Source of the DNA: Desulfobacteraceae bacterium
GTDB taxonomy: Bacteria; Desulfobacterota; Desulfobacteria; Desulfobacterales; Desulfosarcinaceae
Reading direction: 5' to 3'
DNA length: 64,000 bases
Assembly: GCA_027068085.1 (NCBI GenBank)
Contig: JAMOUQ010000042.1
Coordinates: forward strand, 32,087 to 96,086
The notes under the pieces are model-generated. The model was not told the origin of the DNA and made no database searches. It worked only from the letters and a program-made list of their open reading frames with translations. A program made the position numbers and the translations under genes. Numbering within the stretch: position 1 is the first letter of the stretch; every line of letters starts with the position of its first letter. Below, piece by piece: positions 53,896 to 62,053 of the stretch.

Positions 53896-54333
53896 ATGGC
53901 CAATGCACTTATCGTCTACGCCAGCCGTACCGGGGAAACCGAGGCCATCGCCAATCTGATCGCCGAAGGTATCCGGATAGCCGGGCATTCGGCCCTGGTG
54001 AAAAATGTAAACGAAATCAAATCGGAGAAAGAAATCTCTGAATGTGACGCCCTGGTTCTGGGGTCGGCCACGTACCACGGAGACATGCTGCAGGGGATGA
54101 AAAAACTGCTGTTCATGGCAGAAAAAGCCGATCTGGCAGGCAAGCCCGGCGGCTCTTTCGGAGCCTTCGGCTGGAGCGGAGAAGCACCCGGCAGAATTTT
54201 CGACACCATGCAGCATATCTTCAAAATGGATATGATCTCAGGTCCTTTGACCTTGAAATCGAGCAGCCTCGAGGGCGGCATCCAGATGGCCCAGCAATAC
54301 GGCCGGGATCTGGCGGCCAGAATGCCCGGATAG
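53896..54333 (+). CDS. Flavodoxin-family protein
   Basis: 145 residues. The FMN phosphate loop is SRTGETEAIA, with GSATYHGDM and AFGWSGEAPGRIFDTM as later FMN-contact loops. It is a paralogue of the flavodoxin at 41827-42270. Its C-terminal half resembles the flavodoxin domain of the FprA protein encoded at 58.9 kb (GSYGWSGEA). It is probably an electron carrier for the defence cluster. Confidence 0.88.
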   Translation: MANALIVYASRTGETEAIANLIAEGIRIAGHSALVKNVNEIKSEKEISECDALVLGSATYHGDMLQGMKKLLFMAEKADLAGKPGGSFGAFGWSGEAPGRIFDTMQHIFKMDMISGPLTLKSSSLEGGIQMAQQYGRDLAARMPG

Positions 54334-54384
54334 GCCGGACAAGGTATACTGCCACCCCGGAAAAGGGCCTGAAAGGAGGAAGCC

Positions 54385-54570
54385 ATGAGCACTCCCAAAC
54401 ATTGCCCGGGATTCGAAAAATTCAAGCATCTGAGTTCTTTTGTCTGCAAATGCCCCAACTGCGGGCAACAAAAAGAAATCTTCTCGGATGAATTCGACAG
54501 GGAGCACAAATGTGACTCCTGCGGCCAGCCGATCGACTTTTCCCGGTGCACCCTGGACGGCGCCGCCTGA
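54385..54570 (+). CDS. Small zinc-ribbon protein
   Basis: 61 residues from ATG at 54385 with AAAGGAGG upstream. CKCPNCGQQKEIF and CDSCGQPIDF form a four-Cys ribbon. Short free-standing ribbons of this type occur in Desulfobacterota redox clusters. It lies between the flavodoxin and cydA and is probably in the same transcript. Function unknown. Confidence 0.75.
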   Translation: MSTPKHCPGFEKFKHLSSFVCKCPNCGQQKEIFSDEFDREHKCDSCGQPIDFSRCTLDGAA

Positions 54571-54693
54571 AGCATTGGTTGCCGGAACATTTTTCTGTGT
54601 CCCGATCGGAGATGACAACGTCTGATCGGCACCGGACCGCGCCGTCCGGCACGTTTCTTTTACCGCCACCGGCACACCGAACTAGGAGGATGT

Positions 54694-56022
54694 ATGGACG
54701 TCGTTTTCCTTTCACGGTTGCAGTTTGCAGCAACAACAATGTTTCATTTTCTGTTCGTTCCACTGACCCTGGGGCTTTCGGTCATTCTCGCCGTCATGGA
54801 AACCCGTTACGTCCAGACCGGCGACGAGCTCTACCTGCGGATGACCAAATTCTGGGGCAAGCTTTTCCTGATAAACTTCGCCCTGGGCGTGGTCACCGGC
54901 ATAACCCTGGAGTTTCAGTTCGGAACGAACTGGTCGCGTTACTCGGCCTACGTGGGCGACATCTTCGGCTCCCTGCTGGCCATTGAAGCCTCGGTAGCCT
55001 TTTTCCTGGAATCGACTTTCATCGGAATCTGGATTTTCGGATGGAAGAAATTGTCCAAGAAAGCCCACGCCGTGGTTGCCTGGCTGATCGCCGCCGGCGG
55101 CAATATCTCCGCCCTCTGGATCCTGCTGGCAAACGGCTGGATGCAGCACCCGGTGGGCTACACCATGCGCGACGGCCGTGCCGAGCTGACCGATTTCTCC
55201 GCCGTGGTCTTCAACAAGTTCGCCATCCTGGAGTTTCTGCACACCGTTCCGGCCGGCCTGCTCCTGGCGGCTTTTTTCGTGATGGGTATCAGTGCCTATC
55301 ATCTGTTGCGCAGGCAGCATATCGAGTTTTTCACCCGTTCTTTCCGCCTGGCGCTTATCTTCGGCCTGATCACCTCCATCTGGGTTGCCGTCGAAGGCGA
55401 CAGTCACGCGGTCCACGTGGCCGAGACCCAGCCGGCCAAGCTGGCCGCCATGGAGGCCCATTGGGAGTCTACCCGCATGGCGCCGATAGTTCTTCTGGCC
55501 ATTCCCGACGAAAAAAACGAGCGCAACATGATCGAGATCGGGAAGCTGCCGGGCCTGCTGAGTTTTCTGGGCTACCACGACTTCAACGCCCGGGTGGTGG
55601 GTCTGAAGGATATCCCGGCCGACCAGCGTCCGCCGGTGACACTGACCTTCATAGCCTTCCGCACCATGGTCGGGCTGGGCACCCTCTTCATTTTGCTTAC
55701 GATCACAGGATGGCTGCTGCGCAACAAACTGCTCGAAAACCCATGGTACCTGCGCCTTATGCTGTGGTCGATCCCTTTGCCTTACCTGGCCATCGAAATG
55801 GGCTGGATGCTGGCTGAAGTCGGCCGCCAGCCGTGGATCGTCTACGGCCTGCTGAAGACATCCGACGCGGCCTCACCGGTTGCCTCCGGCCAGGTGGCGG
55901 GAAGCCTTGCGGCCTTTGTTCTGGTTTACTCCCTTCTGGGAGCGGCCGGATTCTACCTGATAGCCAGGAATGCGGCCAGGGGACCGGAAGAACAAAGCGC
56001 CGGCAACGGGCAACCGGCCTGA
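54694..56022 (+). CDS. cydA: Cytochrome bd quinol oxidase subunit I
   Basis: Catalytic subunit of the inner-membrane bd-type oxidase that reduces O2 with quinol and does not pump protons. 442 residues and about nine helices. It has the N-terminal RLQFAATTMFHFLFVPLTLG with the haem b595/d-region His, a GRQPWIVYG motif near the C-terminal helices and the quinol-binding loop in the middle (short Q-loop form). AGGAGG precedes ATG at 54694. cydB follows after 114 bp. In an anaerobe this supports O2 scavenging or microaerobic respiration. Confidence 0.96.
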   Translation: MDVVFLSRLQFAATTMFHFLFVPLTLGLSVILAVMETRYVQTGDELYLRMTKFWGKLFLINFALGVVTGITLEFQFGTNWSRYSAYVGDIFGSLLAIEASVAFFLESTFIGIWIFGWKKLSKKAHAVVAWLIAAGGNISALWILLANGWMQHPVGYTMRDGRAELTDFSAVVFNKFAILEFLHTVPAGLLLAAFFVMGISAYHLLRRQHIEFFTRSFRLALIFGLITSIWVAVEGDSHAVHVAETQPAKLAAMEAHWESTRMAPIVLLAIPDEKNERNMIEIGKLPGLLSFLGYHDFNARVVGLKDIPADQRPPVTLTFIAFRTMVGLGTLFILLTITGWLLRNKLLENPWYLRLMLWSIPLPYLAIEMGWMLAEVGRQPWIVYGLLKTSDAASPVASGQVAGSLAAFVLVYSLLGAAGFYLIARNAARGPEEQSAGNGQPA

Positions 56023-56136
56023 CAGAGATTCAAAGGCGGTCCTGCCAGGCGACGGCGACCAAGAATTCTACCGCCGCGCACTGCGCAGACGGCTTGATTC
56101 TAATCATTCAACGCAAACCGGCAGAGGGAGTAACCC

Positions 56137-57165
56137 ATGATACTACAGTCAATCTGGTTTTTCCTTTGGGGCCTGCTGTGGGCTCTGTTCTTCATGACTG
56201 ACGGATTCGATTTCGGTATCGGCACCCTTTATCCTTTCCTGGGCAAGACCGAGGAAGAAAAAAGGATCATCATAAACACCATGGGGCCTTTGTGGGACGG
56301 CAACGAAGTCTGGCTGATAACGGCCGGCGGAGTGACTTTCGCCGCCTTTCCCCTGGTTTATTCGACAATGTTCTCTTCTTTCTACACCGCCCTGATGCTG
56401 ATCCTTTTCACCCTGATCCTGCGGGGCGTCTCTTTCGAATTCCGGGGCAAGGTGGAAGATCCGCGCTGGAAAAGGATCTGGGACTATTGTATTTTTGTCG
56501 GCAGTTTCGCTCCGGCGCTGCTGTTTGGAGTAGCCTTCGCCAATATCTTCCGCGGCATCCCCATCGACAAGACCGGACTTTTCCGGGGTAATCTCTTTAC
56601 TCTTTTGAACCCCTACGGCCTGCTGGGCGGGGTTCTGTTCGTCGCGCTTTTTCTGGTCCACGGCGCCCTGTGGCTGGCCGCCAAGACCGAAGGCGACCTG
56701 CATGACCGGGCCGTCAGGACGGCCTCGATCCTCTGGCCCGTCGAGCTGGCGGTGGTGGTGATCTTTCTGGCTGCCTCGGCGGCGGCCACCGACCTGTGGG
56801 CCAATTACCTCCGGTATCCCGCCCTCATGCTGGTCATCCTCCTGGCCGTTGCCGGGCTGCTCGGCATCAGAATATTCATCTCCCGCAAGCAGTTCTGGGC
56901 GGCCTGGGGATCCTCGGCCCTTGCCATCGTGTGCGCCACTTTCTTCGGGATCATCGGCCTGTTTCCGAAAATGTTTCCTTCCAGCATCAGGGACGACTAC
57001 AGCCTGACGGCTTTCAATGCCTCTTCCAGTCCCCTGACCCTCAAGATAATGCTGATCGTGGTCCTGATCTTCATACCCATCGTCCTGGCTTACCAGATCT
57101 GGGCCTACAAGCTTTTCAGCGCCAAGGTGACCGGAGAATCTTTGTACGATGACGAGGCTTACTGA
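56137..57165 (+). CDS. cydB: Cytochrome bd quinol oxidase subunit II
   Basis: 342 residues and about eight helices. Conserved parts are DGFDFGIGTLYPFLGKTEEEKRIIINTMGPLWDGNEVW, LRGVSFEFRGK and the C-terminal NASSSPLTLKIMLIVVLIFIPIVLAYQIW. It forms the heterodimer with CydA. AGAGGGAG precedes the ATG. No cydX-like short ORF is evident after it. A triheme cytochrome c gene starts 34 bp downstream. Confidence 0.96.
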   Translation: MILQSIWFFLWGLLWALFFMTDGFDFGIGTLYPFLGKTEEEKRIIINTMGPLWDGNEVWLITAGGVTFAAFPLVYSTMFSSFYTALMLILFTLILRGVSFEFRGKVEDPRWKRIWDYCIFVGSFAPALLFGVAFANIFRGIPIDKTGLFRGNLFTLLNPYGLLGGVLFVALFLVHGALWLAAKTEGDLHDRAVRTASILWPVELAVVVIFLAASAAATDLWANYLRYPALMLVILLAVAGLLGIRIFISRKQFWAAWGSSALAIVCATFFGIIGLFPKMFPSSIRDDYSLTAFNASSSPLTLKIMLIVVLIFIPIVLAYQIWAYKLFSAKVTGESLYDDEAY

Positions 57166-57199
57166 TACGATGGATGTTCAAAACAAAGGAGCAAAACGC

Positions 57200-57562
57200 A
57201 TGACTCCAAATCCAGGCACGAAGACCGGCTGGGCAATCCTGGCCCTGCTGGTTCTGATCATGATGCCGGCGCTGCCGGCAGGCGCCCTGGAAACGGGAGC
57301 GGCCCGGCTGCAACTGGACGGCGGCAGCCGGGGAACGATCATGTTCCCCCACCGCGACCACCAGCAGAGGCTTGGGGATTGCAACCTCTGCCACAAGCTC
57401 TTCCCCAAGCAGCGCGGAGCCCTGGTCTCCCTGAAAAAAGCAGGCAAGCTTGCCCGCAAACAGGTGATGAACAAGCTGTGCATCAAGTGCCACAAGGCTG
57501 AAAAACTGGCCGGCAGGACAGGTGGGCCGACCACCTGTTCAAAGTGCCACACCCGCAGATAG
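57200..57562 (+). CDS. Triheme c7-type periplasmic cytochrome
   Basis: 120 residues from ATG at 57200, with AAAGGAG 8 bp upstream; an in-frame ATG 51 bp earlier overlaps cydB and is rejected. A signal peptide (about residues 1-29, hydrophobic ILALLVLIMM, cleavage near AGA) leads to three CxxCH haem sites: CNLCH, CIKCH and CSKCH. HRDH at about residue 52 and other His supply distal ligands. The pattern is that of cytochrome c7 (c3 family). Its place directly after cydB suggests a periplasmic electron donor or acceptor for the membrane oxidase or for the bd-like fusion downstream, which is inference. Confidence 0.85.
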   Translation: MTPNPGTKTGWAILALLVLIMMPALPAGALETGAARLQLDGGSRGTIMFPHRDHQQRLGDCNLCHKLFPKQRGALVSLKKAGKLARKQVMNKLCIKCHKAEKLAGRTGGPTTCSKCHTRR

Positions 57563-57574
57563 AAAGGCCGTTTG

Positions 57575-58534
57575 ATGGAAATTCTGGGACTGCAGGGAAG
57601 CCCGCGCAAAAACGGCAACAGTGACCACCTGTTGTCAGCCTTCCTGAAACTGGCACGCAGCCGGGGGGCCCGGACAACCACCCTGGATGTGGCCCGGATG
57701 CAGATCAAGCCCTGCATGGAACTTACGGTTTGCGAAAAAAAGGGCACCTGTCCCATCCGGGACGAAATGGCGGAGCAGGTTTACGGCCGGCTGCGGCGGG
57801 CGGAAATCGTTGTGGTTTCCTCTCCGGTCTTCTTCTACAATGTTCCGGCCCAGCTCAAGGCCCTTATCGACCGTAGCCAGACCCTGTGGGCCCGCAAGTA
57901 CCGCCTCGGGCTCAAAGATCCCAAATCCGGCCGGCGGCTCGGTTTTCTGCTGGCGGTGGGGGCGACCTCCGGTGCCCGCCTTTTCGAGGGAATGGAACTT
58001 ACCCTGCGTTACTTCTTCGACGCCGTCGACGCCAAACCTGCCGGCAGCCTGACCTACAAGGGAGTCGAAGGCAAGGGCCGCATCAAAGAGCTGCCTTCCC
58101 TGACAGAAGACCTGGAACAGGCCGTCTCCGGAGTGTGCGGTCCTTTCCAGAAACGGCAGAAAGTGCTATTTCTCGGCCGGAAGAATTCCGGCGCCAGCCG
58201 CATGGCGGCGGCCTTCATGCAGGCAGCCGCCGGCGACCGGCTGGATGTCGTCAGCGCCGGCCTTGCACCGGCTCCTGCTGTCAGCCCGGAAACGGTGCGC
58301 GTCATGGCTGAAGAAGGCTTGGATCTCGCGTTTCAGCTTCCAAGGTCGCCGGATGAACTTGGCGCCGGTTTCCGGCCCGACTACCTGGTTGTCACCGGGG
58401 CTGCGGCCGCCGGCCGAATCCCGGATGCCGGCACCAGGATCGATTGGCAATTCGACGATCAGCTTCCCGCGGATAAACTGCGGGACGAGATGAGAACCAA
58501 AGTGGATCAACTTTTAGCACGCATTTTAACCTGA
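57575..58534 (+). CDS. Flavoprotein (FMN reductase fold) fused to an inactive ArsC-like domain
   Basis: 319 residues. The N-terminal part (about 1-185) is a NADPH-dependent FMN reductase / iron-sulfur flavoprotein fold with [32 protein letters not shown] and a Cys cluster ([14 protein letters not shown]). The C-terminal part (about 195-315) is homologous to low-molecular-weight phosphatase/arsenate reductase: [18 protein letters not shown] where the active form reads VCxGNxCRSxMAE. The catalytic Cys is Gly201, the P-loop Arg is Ala207 and the third Cys is Gly206. Therefore it cannot act as a classical arsenate reductase. It is located 12 bp after the cytochrome and just before rubredoxin. Confidence 0.8.
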   Translation: MEILGLQGSPRKNGNSDHLLSAFLKLARSRGARTTTLDVARMQIKPCMELTVCEKKGTCPIRDEMAEQVYGRLRRAEIVVVSSPVFFYNVPAQLKALIDRSQTLWARKYRLGLKDPKSGRRLGFLLAVGATSGARLFEGMELTLRYFFDAVDAKPAGSLTYKGVEGKGRIKELPSLTEDLEQAVSGVCGPFQKRQKVLFLGRKNSGASRMAAAFMQAAAGDRLDVVSAGLAPAPAVSPETVRVMAEEGLDLAFQLPRSPDELGAGFRPDYLVVTGAAAAGRIPDAGTRIDWQFDDQLPADKLRDEMRTKVDQLLARILT

Positions 58535-58551
58535 AAAAGGAGGTATCTTCC

Positions 58552-58713
58552 ATGGATCGCTACGTTTGCACTATTTGCGGTTATGTCTACGACCCGGAAC
58601 AGGGTGACCCTGACAACGGCGTGGCTCCGGGAACCAAGTGGGAAGATGTTCCCGAAGACTGGGAATGCCCTGTCTGCGGAGCATCGAAAGACGATTTCGA
58701 AATCGAAGAGTAA
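58552..58713 (+). CDS. Rubredoxin
   Basis: 53 residues from ATG at 58552 with AAGGAGG upstream. The Fe(Cys)4 site is CTICGYVYD near the N-terminus and [11 protein letters not shown] near the C-terminus, with the usual aromatic and acidic surface ([10 protein letters not shown]). Rubredoxins pass electrons to rubrerythrin, desulfoferrodoxin and flavodiiron proteins, all encoded here. It lies between the flavoprotein and fprA. Confidence 0.97.
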   Translation: MDRYVCTICGYVYDPEQGDPDNGVAPGTKWEDVPEDWECPVCGASKDDFEIEE

Positions 58714-58749
58714 ACCGTCATCTCCGGGGCGGAGGCTTTAAACCGGTGC

Positions 58750-58772
58750 CGCGCAAAAAGCGCGCCTTTTTT
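58750..58772 (+). terminator. Short rho-independent-like terminator after rubredoxin
   Basis: CGCGC-AAAAA-GCGCG (58750-58764) is followed after two bases by TTTTTT (58767-58772). It is a five-bp stem, so moderate strength. It would end the rubredoxin transcript before fprA, which begins 164 bp later. Confidence 0.55.
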
Positions 58773-58936
58773 CAACGAACCCCGAACCCGGCACCGGCAG
58801 ATATCCGGTTGCCGGCAGTACGGCCCCGCCGGCGGGCCGGTGACGGCAAAGCACCGGCCCGCTCGGACGACAGAATGCAACCGGACGGTAAACGGCCCGG
58901 TCGCGTGACTAATCTTACCGTGGAGTGGAGAAGAAG

Positions 58937-60124
58937 ATGAAACCGATTCAGATTGCAGAAAATATCTACCATGTGGGAGTCAACGACTGGAACATAGAAG
59001 ACTTCCATGGCTATTCAACCCCCCTGGGCACAACATACAACGCCTTCCTGATCCTCGACGAAAAAACGGTCCTGATAGATACGGTCAAGGCCGAATTCGG
59101 CGACCGGCTGCTGGCCAACATTTCCAGGATCGTCGATCCGCGCAGCATCGATCTTGTGATCAGCAATCACACCGAAATGGACCATACCGGCAGCCTGGCC
59201 AGGATCATGCACATCATAGGCGAAGACAAGCCCCTGTACTGTTCCAAGATGGGAGCCAAAAATATCAGGCAGCATTTCACCAATCCGTTCAACTATCAGC
59301 CGGTGGAAAACGGCCAAAGCCTCAAAATCGGCAAGCGTACCCTGACTTTTCTGGAAACCCGCATGCTGCACTGGCCCGACAGCATGTTCACCTACGTCAA
59401 TGAGGACCGCATTCTTTTTTCTTCCGACGCCTTCGGCCAGCACTACGCCGGTTTCGAGATCTACGACGATGTCGTGGGCGAAAAGATAATGTGGCACGCC
59501 CGGAAGTATTTCGCCAACATCCTGATGCTCTATGCGCCCCTTATCCTCAAGCTGCTGGCCAAGGTAAAAGAGATGAATCTGGCCATCGACATGATCTGCC
59601 CCGATCACGGAGTCATATGGAGGAAAAACCCGGCCGCCATTCTCGAAGCATACCAGAACTGGTCACGACAGATCCCCGCCCGCAAGGCGGTGGTGGTCTA
59701 CGACACCATGTGGCACAGCACCGAGAAGATGGCCGACGTCATCGCAGAAGGTATCTCCGACCAGCAGGTGGAGGTGCGGCCCATGTACCTGCGCAAATGG
59801 CACCGCAGCGACGTCATGACCGAAGTGGCCGACGCCGGGGCAATCGTGGTGGGCTCGCCCACCCTCAACAACGGCCTGTTCCCCACGGTCAGCGATTTTC
59901 TGACCTACATGAAGGGGCTGAAACCAACGGGCAAGCTGGCAGCGGCCTTCGGCTCCTACGGCTGGAGCGGCGAGGCGGTCAAGCTGATCAACAAGGTCTT
60001 CGAACAGATGAAGCTGGAAATCATCGATCCCGGCATGAAAGTACAGTACGTACCTGAAAAGCAAGACCTGGATTCCGCCTACGAATTCGGCTGCCGGATC
60101 GGCCGCAGGATCATGGAGCAGTAG
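58937..60124 (+). CDS. fprA: Flavodiiron protein (rubredoxin:oxygen oxidoreductase)
   Basis: Reduces O2 to water or NO to N2O with rubredoxin electrons. 395 residues from ATG at 58937 (GGAG just upstream; a GTG 12 bp before is less likely). The metallo-beta-lactamase-like domain has the diiron ligands in SNHTEMDHTGSLA and later His/Asp (HWPDSMF, SSDAFGQHY, PDHGVIW). The flavodoxin domain starts about residue 250 with VVYDTMWHSTEKMA (FMN loop) and ends with GSYGWSGEA. A single-cluster ferredoxin follows after 2 bp. Confidence 0.97.
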   Translation: MKPIQIAENIYHVGVNDWNIEDFHGYSTPLGTTYNAFLILDEKTVLIDTVKAEFGDRLLANISRIVDPRSIDLVISNHTEMDHTGSLARIMHIIGEDKPLYCSKMGAKNIRQHFTNPFNYQPVENGQSLKIGKRTLTFLETRMLHWPDSMFTYVNEDRILFSSDAFGQHYAGFEIYDDVVGEKIMWHARKYFANILMLYAPLILKLLAKVKEMNLAIDMICPDHGVIWRKNPAAILEAYQNWSRQIPARKAVVVYDTMWHSTEKMADVIAEGISDQQVEVRPMYLRKWHRSDVMTEVADAGAIVVGSPTLNNGLFPTVSDFLTYMKGLKPTGKLAAAFGSYGWSGEAVKLINKVFEQMKLEIIDPGMKVQYVPEKQDLDSAYEFGCRIGRRIMEQ

Positions 60125-60126
60125 CC

Positions 60127-60315
60127 ATGTCAAAACCTGCGGTCGACATCGGTCTGTGCACCCTGTGCATGGGGTGCGTCGAGGTGGCGCCCGGGGTGTT
60201 CGCTCTCAACGACAGCGGGTTCATCCAGGTGGCGGAACTGGAAACCTATCCCCGGGAAGAAATAGATGAAGCCATCAAGTACTGCCCGGAAGACGCCATA
60301 ACCTGGGAAGATTGA
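60127..60315 (+). CDS. Single-cluster ferredoxin
   Basis: 62 residues. C11, C14, C17 (in CTLCMGC) and a C-terminal Cys in YCPEDAI are the ligands of one 4Fe-4S (or 3Fe-4S) cluster, in the layout of Desulfovibrio ferredoxins. It starts 2 bp after the FprA stop, so it is co-translated. It may donate to, or replace rubredoxin for, the flavodiiron protein. Confidence 0.92.
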   Translation: MSKPAVDIGLCTLCMGCVEVAPGVFALNDSGFIQVAELETYPREEIDEAIKYCPEDAITWED

Positions 60316-60383
60316 AATTCACCTTGGCCGGAACCGCAGTATAGCAAGTAATTCCGGATCGTCACCAAAAGGAGAAAGAAACC

Positions 60384-60731
60384 ATGGCAAGCTATGCCCT
60401 TTTCGTTTTCAACCCCGATCCCATGTGTTTCGTCCATGTCCTGCTCAATGCCCTGGACATGGACGCCAGGGGTGACAAGGCCCGCATGGTAATGGAAGGC
60501 GGGGCAACGGCCCTGGTGGCCGAGCTGGCCGAGAAGGACAACCAGCTTCACGGGCTCTGGCAGAAAGTCAGGCAAAAAGATCTGGTGGAAGGTGTCTGCC
60601 GGGCCTGTGCCGGCAAGATGAACGCCCTGGAAGCTGTCCGCCGGGAGGGCCTGGAGCTTCTGGACGAAATGAACGGCCATCCTTCCATGGCCGCTTACCG
60701 GCAAAAGGGGTATGAAATCATCACCTTCTGA
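60384..60731 (+). CDS. DsrE/F-like sulfur-relay superfamily protein
   Basis: 115 residues with an alpha/beta DsrE-like pattern: YALFVFNPDPMCFVHVLLNALDMD, an EGGATALV loop, VEGVCRACAGKM with two cysteines where sulfur carriers have their active Cys, and a GYEIITF end. AAAAGGAGAA precedes the ATG. A sulfur-trafficking or thiol role is plausible but not shown. The stop codon (60729-60731) touches repeat copy B. Confidence 0.7.
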   Translation: MASYALFVFNPDPMCFVHVLLNALDMDARGDKARMVMEGGATALVAELAEKDNQLHGLWQKVRQKDLVEGVCRACAGKMNALEAVRREGLELLDEMNGHPSMAAYRQKGYEIITF

Positions 60732-60966
60732 TGGCTTCGCAAATATTGTTAGCCCCGGAGCTTTGCCCTGGCTGGGGGCATGGCCTTGTTTGCCTGTCGT
60801 CCTCGTTGCCGTTGTAACAGCCCGCTACGCTATGGGCCGCAAACTCGGGCCTTGTCAGGCCCTCAGACATGCGGCCCACGGCCGCCTGGCTTGGCTGACA
60901 ACGGCGACCCTCGGACTCCAAAGGCAACTTGAAGCCATACCCCCAACCGGACTTTTGCGAAGCCAT
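60731..60966 (-). repeat. Fold-back repeat, copy B
   Basis: 236 bp bounded by a perfect 13-bp inverted repeat, ATGGCTTCGCAAA (60731-60743) and TTTGCGAAGCCAT (60954-60966). Inside, on the minus strand, is the same roughly 170-bp core as in copies A and C, with its own arms CCGGTTGGGGGTATGGCTT... / ...AAGGCCATGCCCCCAGCCAG. Arm differences from A and C are mostly matched on the opposite arm. It begins at the last base of the DsrE-like gene's stop codon. Orientation is opposite to copy C. Confidence 0.85.
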
Positions 60967-61029
60967 CCCGGCTACGGCCATTATGAAAAAGATCTCGAAA
61001 AGTCCGATCCGGGGAAACTATAAGAGGCT

Positions 61030-61707
61030 ATGCCCACCAACCGCCTGCTGAAAAAAAACATCGCCGCCCTGCTTGCCTCCGGCCCGGTCAGGCTGGAAGA
61101 CCTGCTGGCCCTGGGTACGGCCCGCCAGGTCATCAATCCCCTGTTCGGCCTGCTCTATGATGGCCGGCCGGTCGTCAAATGGCGGGCCGTCCGGGCCATG
61201 GGGCTGGTTACATCCCACCTGGCCTCTGTCGACCTGGAGTCGGCCCGGGTGATCATGCGGCGGCTGATGTGGAACCTGAACGACGAGTCGGGCGGTATCG
61301 GCTGGGGATCGCCGGAAGCCATGGGAGAGATAACCGCCAGGAGCCGCCGGCTGGCCGCGGAATACGGATGTCTTCTGGTAAGCTATATCAATCCGGCCGG
61401 AAACTACCTGGAACATCCCGTACTGCAAAGAGGATCCCTGTGGGGCCTGGGCCGCCTGCTCAACCGCAGACCGGAATACGCTTCGGATGCGGCCGATCAT
61501 CTTCCCTCTTTTCTGACCGGCACCGATCCTCATCACAAGGCCCTGGCCGCCTGGACGGCCGGCCCCCTGAAGGCGGAATCACTGCGGCCCCTGTTGAAGG
61601 CCCTTGAACCGGACCACCGGACGGTGGAACTTTTCCTTGAAGGCAGGCTCCAAAAAGTAACCGTGGGCAAAATGGCGCAAGATGCCCTGAGCAAATATCC
61701 GTGTTGA
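61030..61707 (+). CDS. DVU0298-like HEAT-repeat-type protein
   Basis: 225 residues, all helical with Leu/Ala/Arg-rich repeats (IAALLASGPVRLEDLLAL, VVKWRAVRAMGLVTSHLA, HHKALAAWTAGPLKA) like HEAT or PBS-lyase repeats, and a conserved-looking central block WGSPEAMGEITARS. I recall the same architecture for the Desulfovibrio DVU0298 family. Function unknown, possibly protein-protein scaffolding. AAGAGGCT precedes the ATG. The gene is flanked by inverted copies B and C of the fold-back repeat. Confidence 0.7.
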   Translation: MPTNRLLKKNIAALLASGPVRLEDLLALGTARQVINPLFGLLYDGRPVVKWRAVRAMGLVTSHLASVDLESARVIMRRLMWNLNDESGGIGWGSPEAMGEITARSRRLAAEYGCLLVSYINPAGNYLEHPVLQRGSLWGLGRLLNRRPEYASDAADHLPSFLTGTDPHHKALAAWTAGPLKAESLRPLLKALEPDHRTVELFLEGRLQKVTVGKMAQDALSKYPC

Positions 61708-61743
61708 CAAGTTGCCCAAACCACGGGATTGATCTACAATCAA

Positions 61744-61992
61744 TGAATAATTCGCAAAAAATCACGCCCGGTCAGGTAGGGTATGGTCTCACGGTGCCTT
61801 TGGAGTCCGAGGGTCGCCGTTGTCAGCCAAGCGAAGCGGCCATGGGCCGCATGTCTGAGGTCCCGTAAGGGACCGAGTTTGCGGCCCATAGCGTAGCGGG
61901 CTGCTACAACGGCAACGAGGACGACAGGCAACGCAAGACCATGCCCCACCTGACCGAAAAAAGGAAAAATTTTAAAAAAACAGTTTTTGCGA
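61744..61992 (+). repeat. Fold-back repeat, copy C
   Basis: About 249 bp. The outer arms TCGCAAAAA (61752-61760) and TTTTTGCGA (61984-61992) are perfect, as are the inner arms CGGTCAGGT (61769-61777) and ACCTGACCG (61948-61956). The core is the same as in copy A in plus orientation, with the palindrome GCGGCCATGGGCCGC. It lies between the DVU0298-like gene and the bd-like fusion and fills most of that 346-bp spacer. Confidence 0.85.
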
Positions 61993-62053
61993 CTCTTGCA
62001 ATCAATAATGATTTAACAACCCGTCTTTAACTTTCAGCCGTGGAATTTTTCCT

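Noticed and set aside
60744..60950. Open reading frames through repeat copies B and C with similar predicted peptides
   Set aside because: The same frame is broken by a one-base insertion in copy A, no ribosome-binding site precedes them, and the DNA is a hairpin-rich repeat. Therefore similarity reflects repeat DNA, not a gene.
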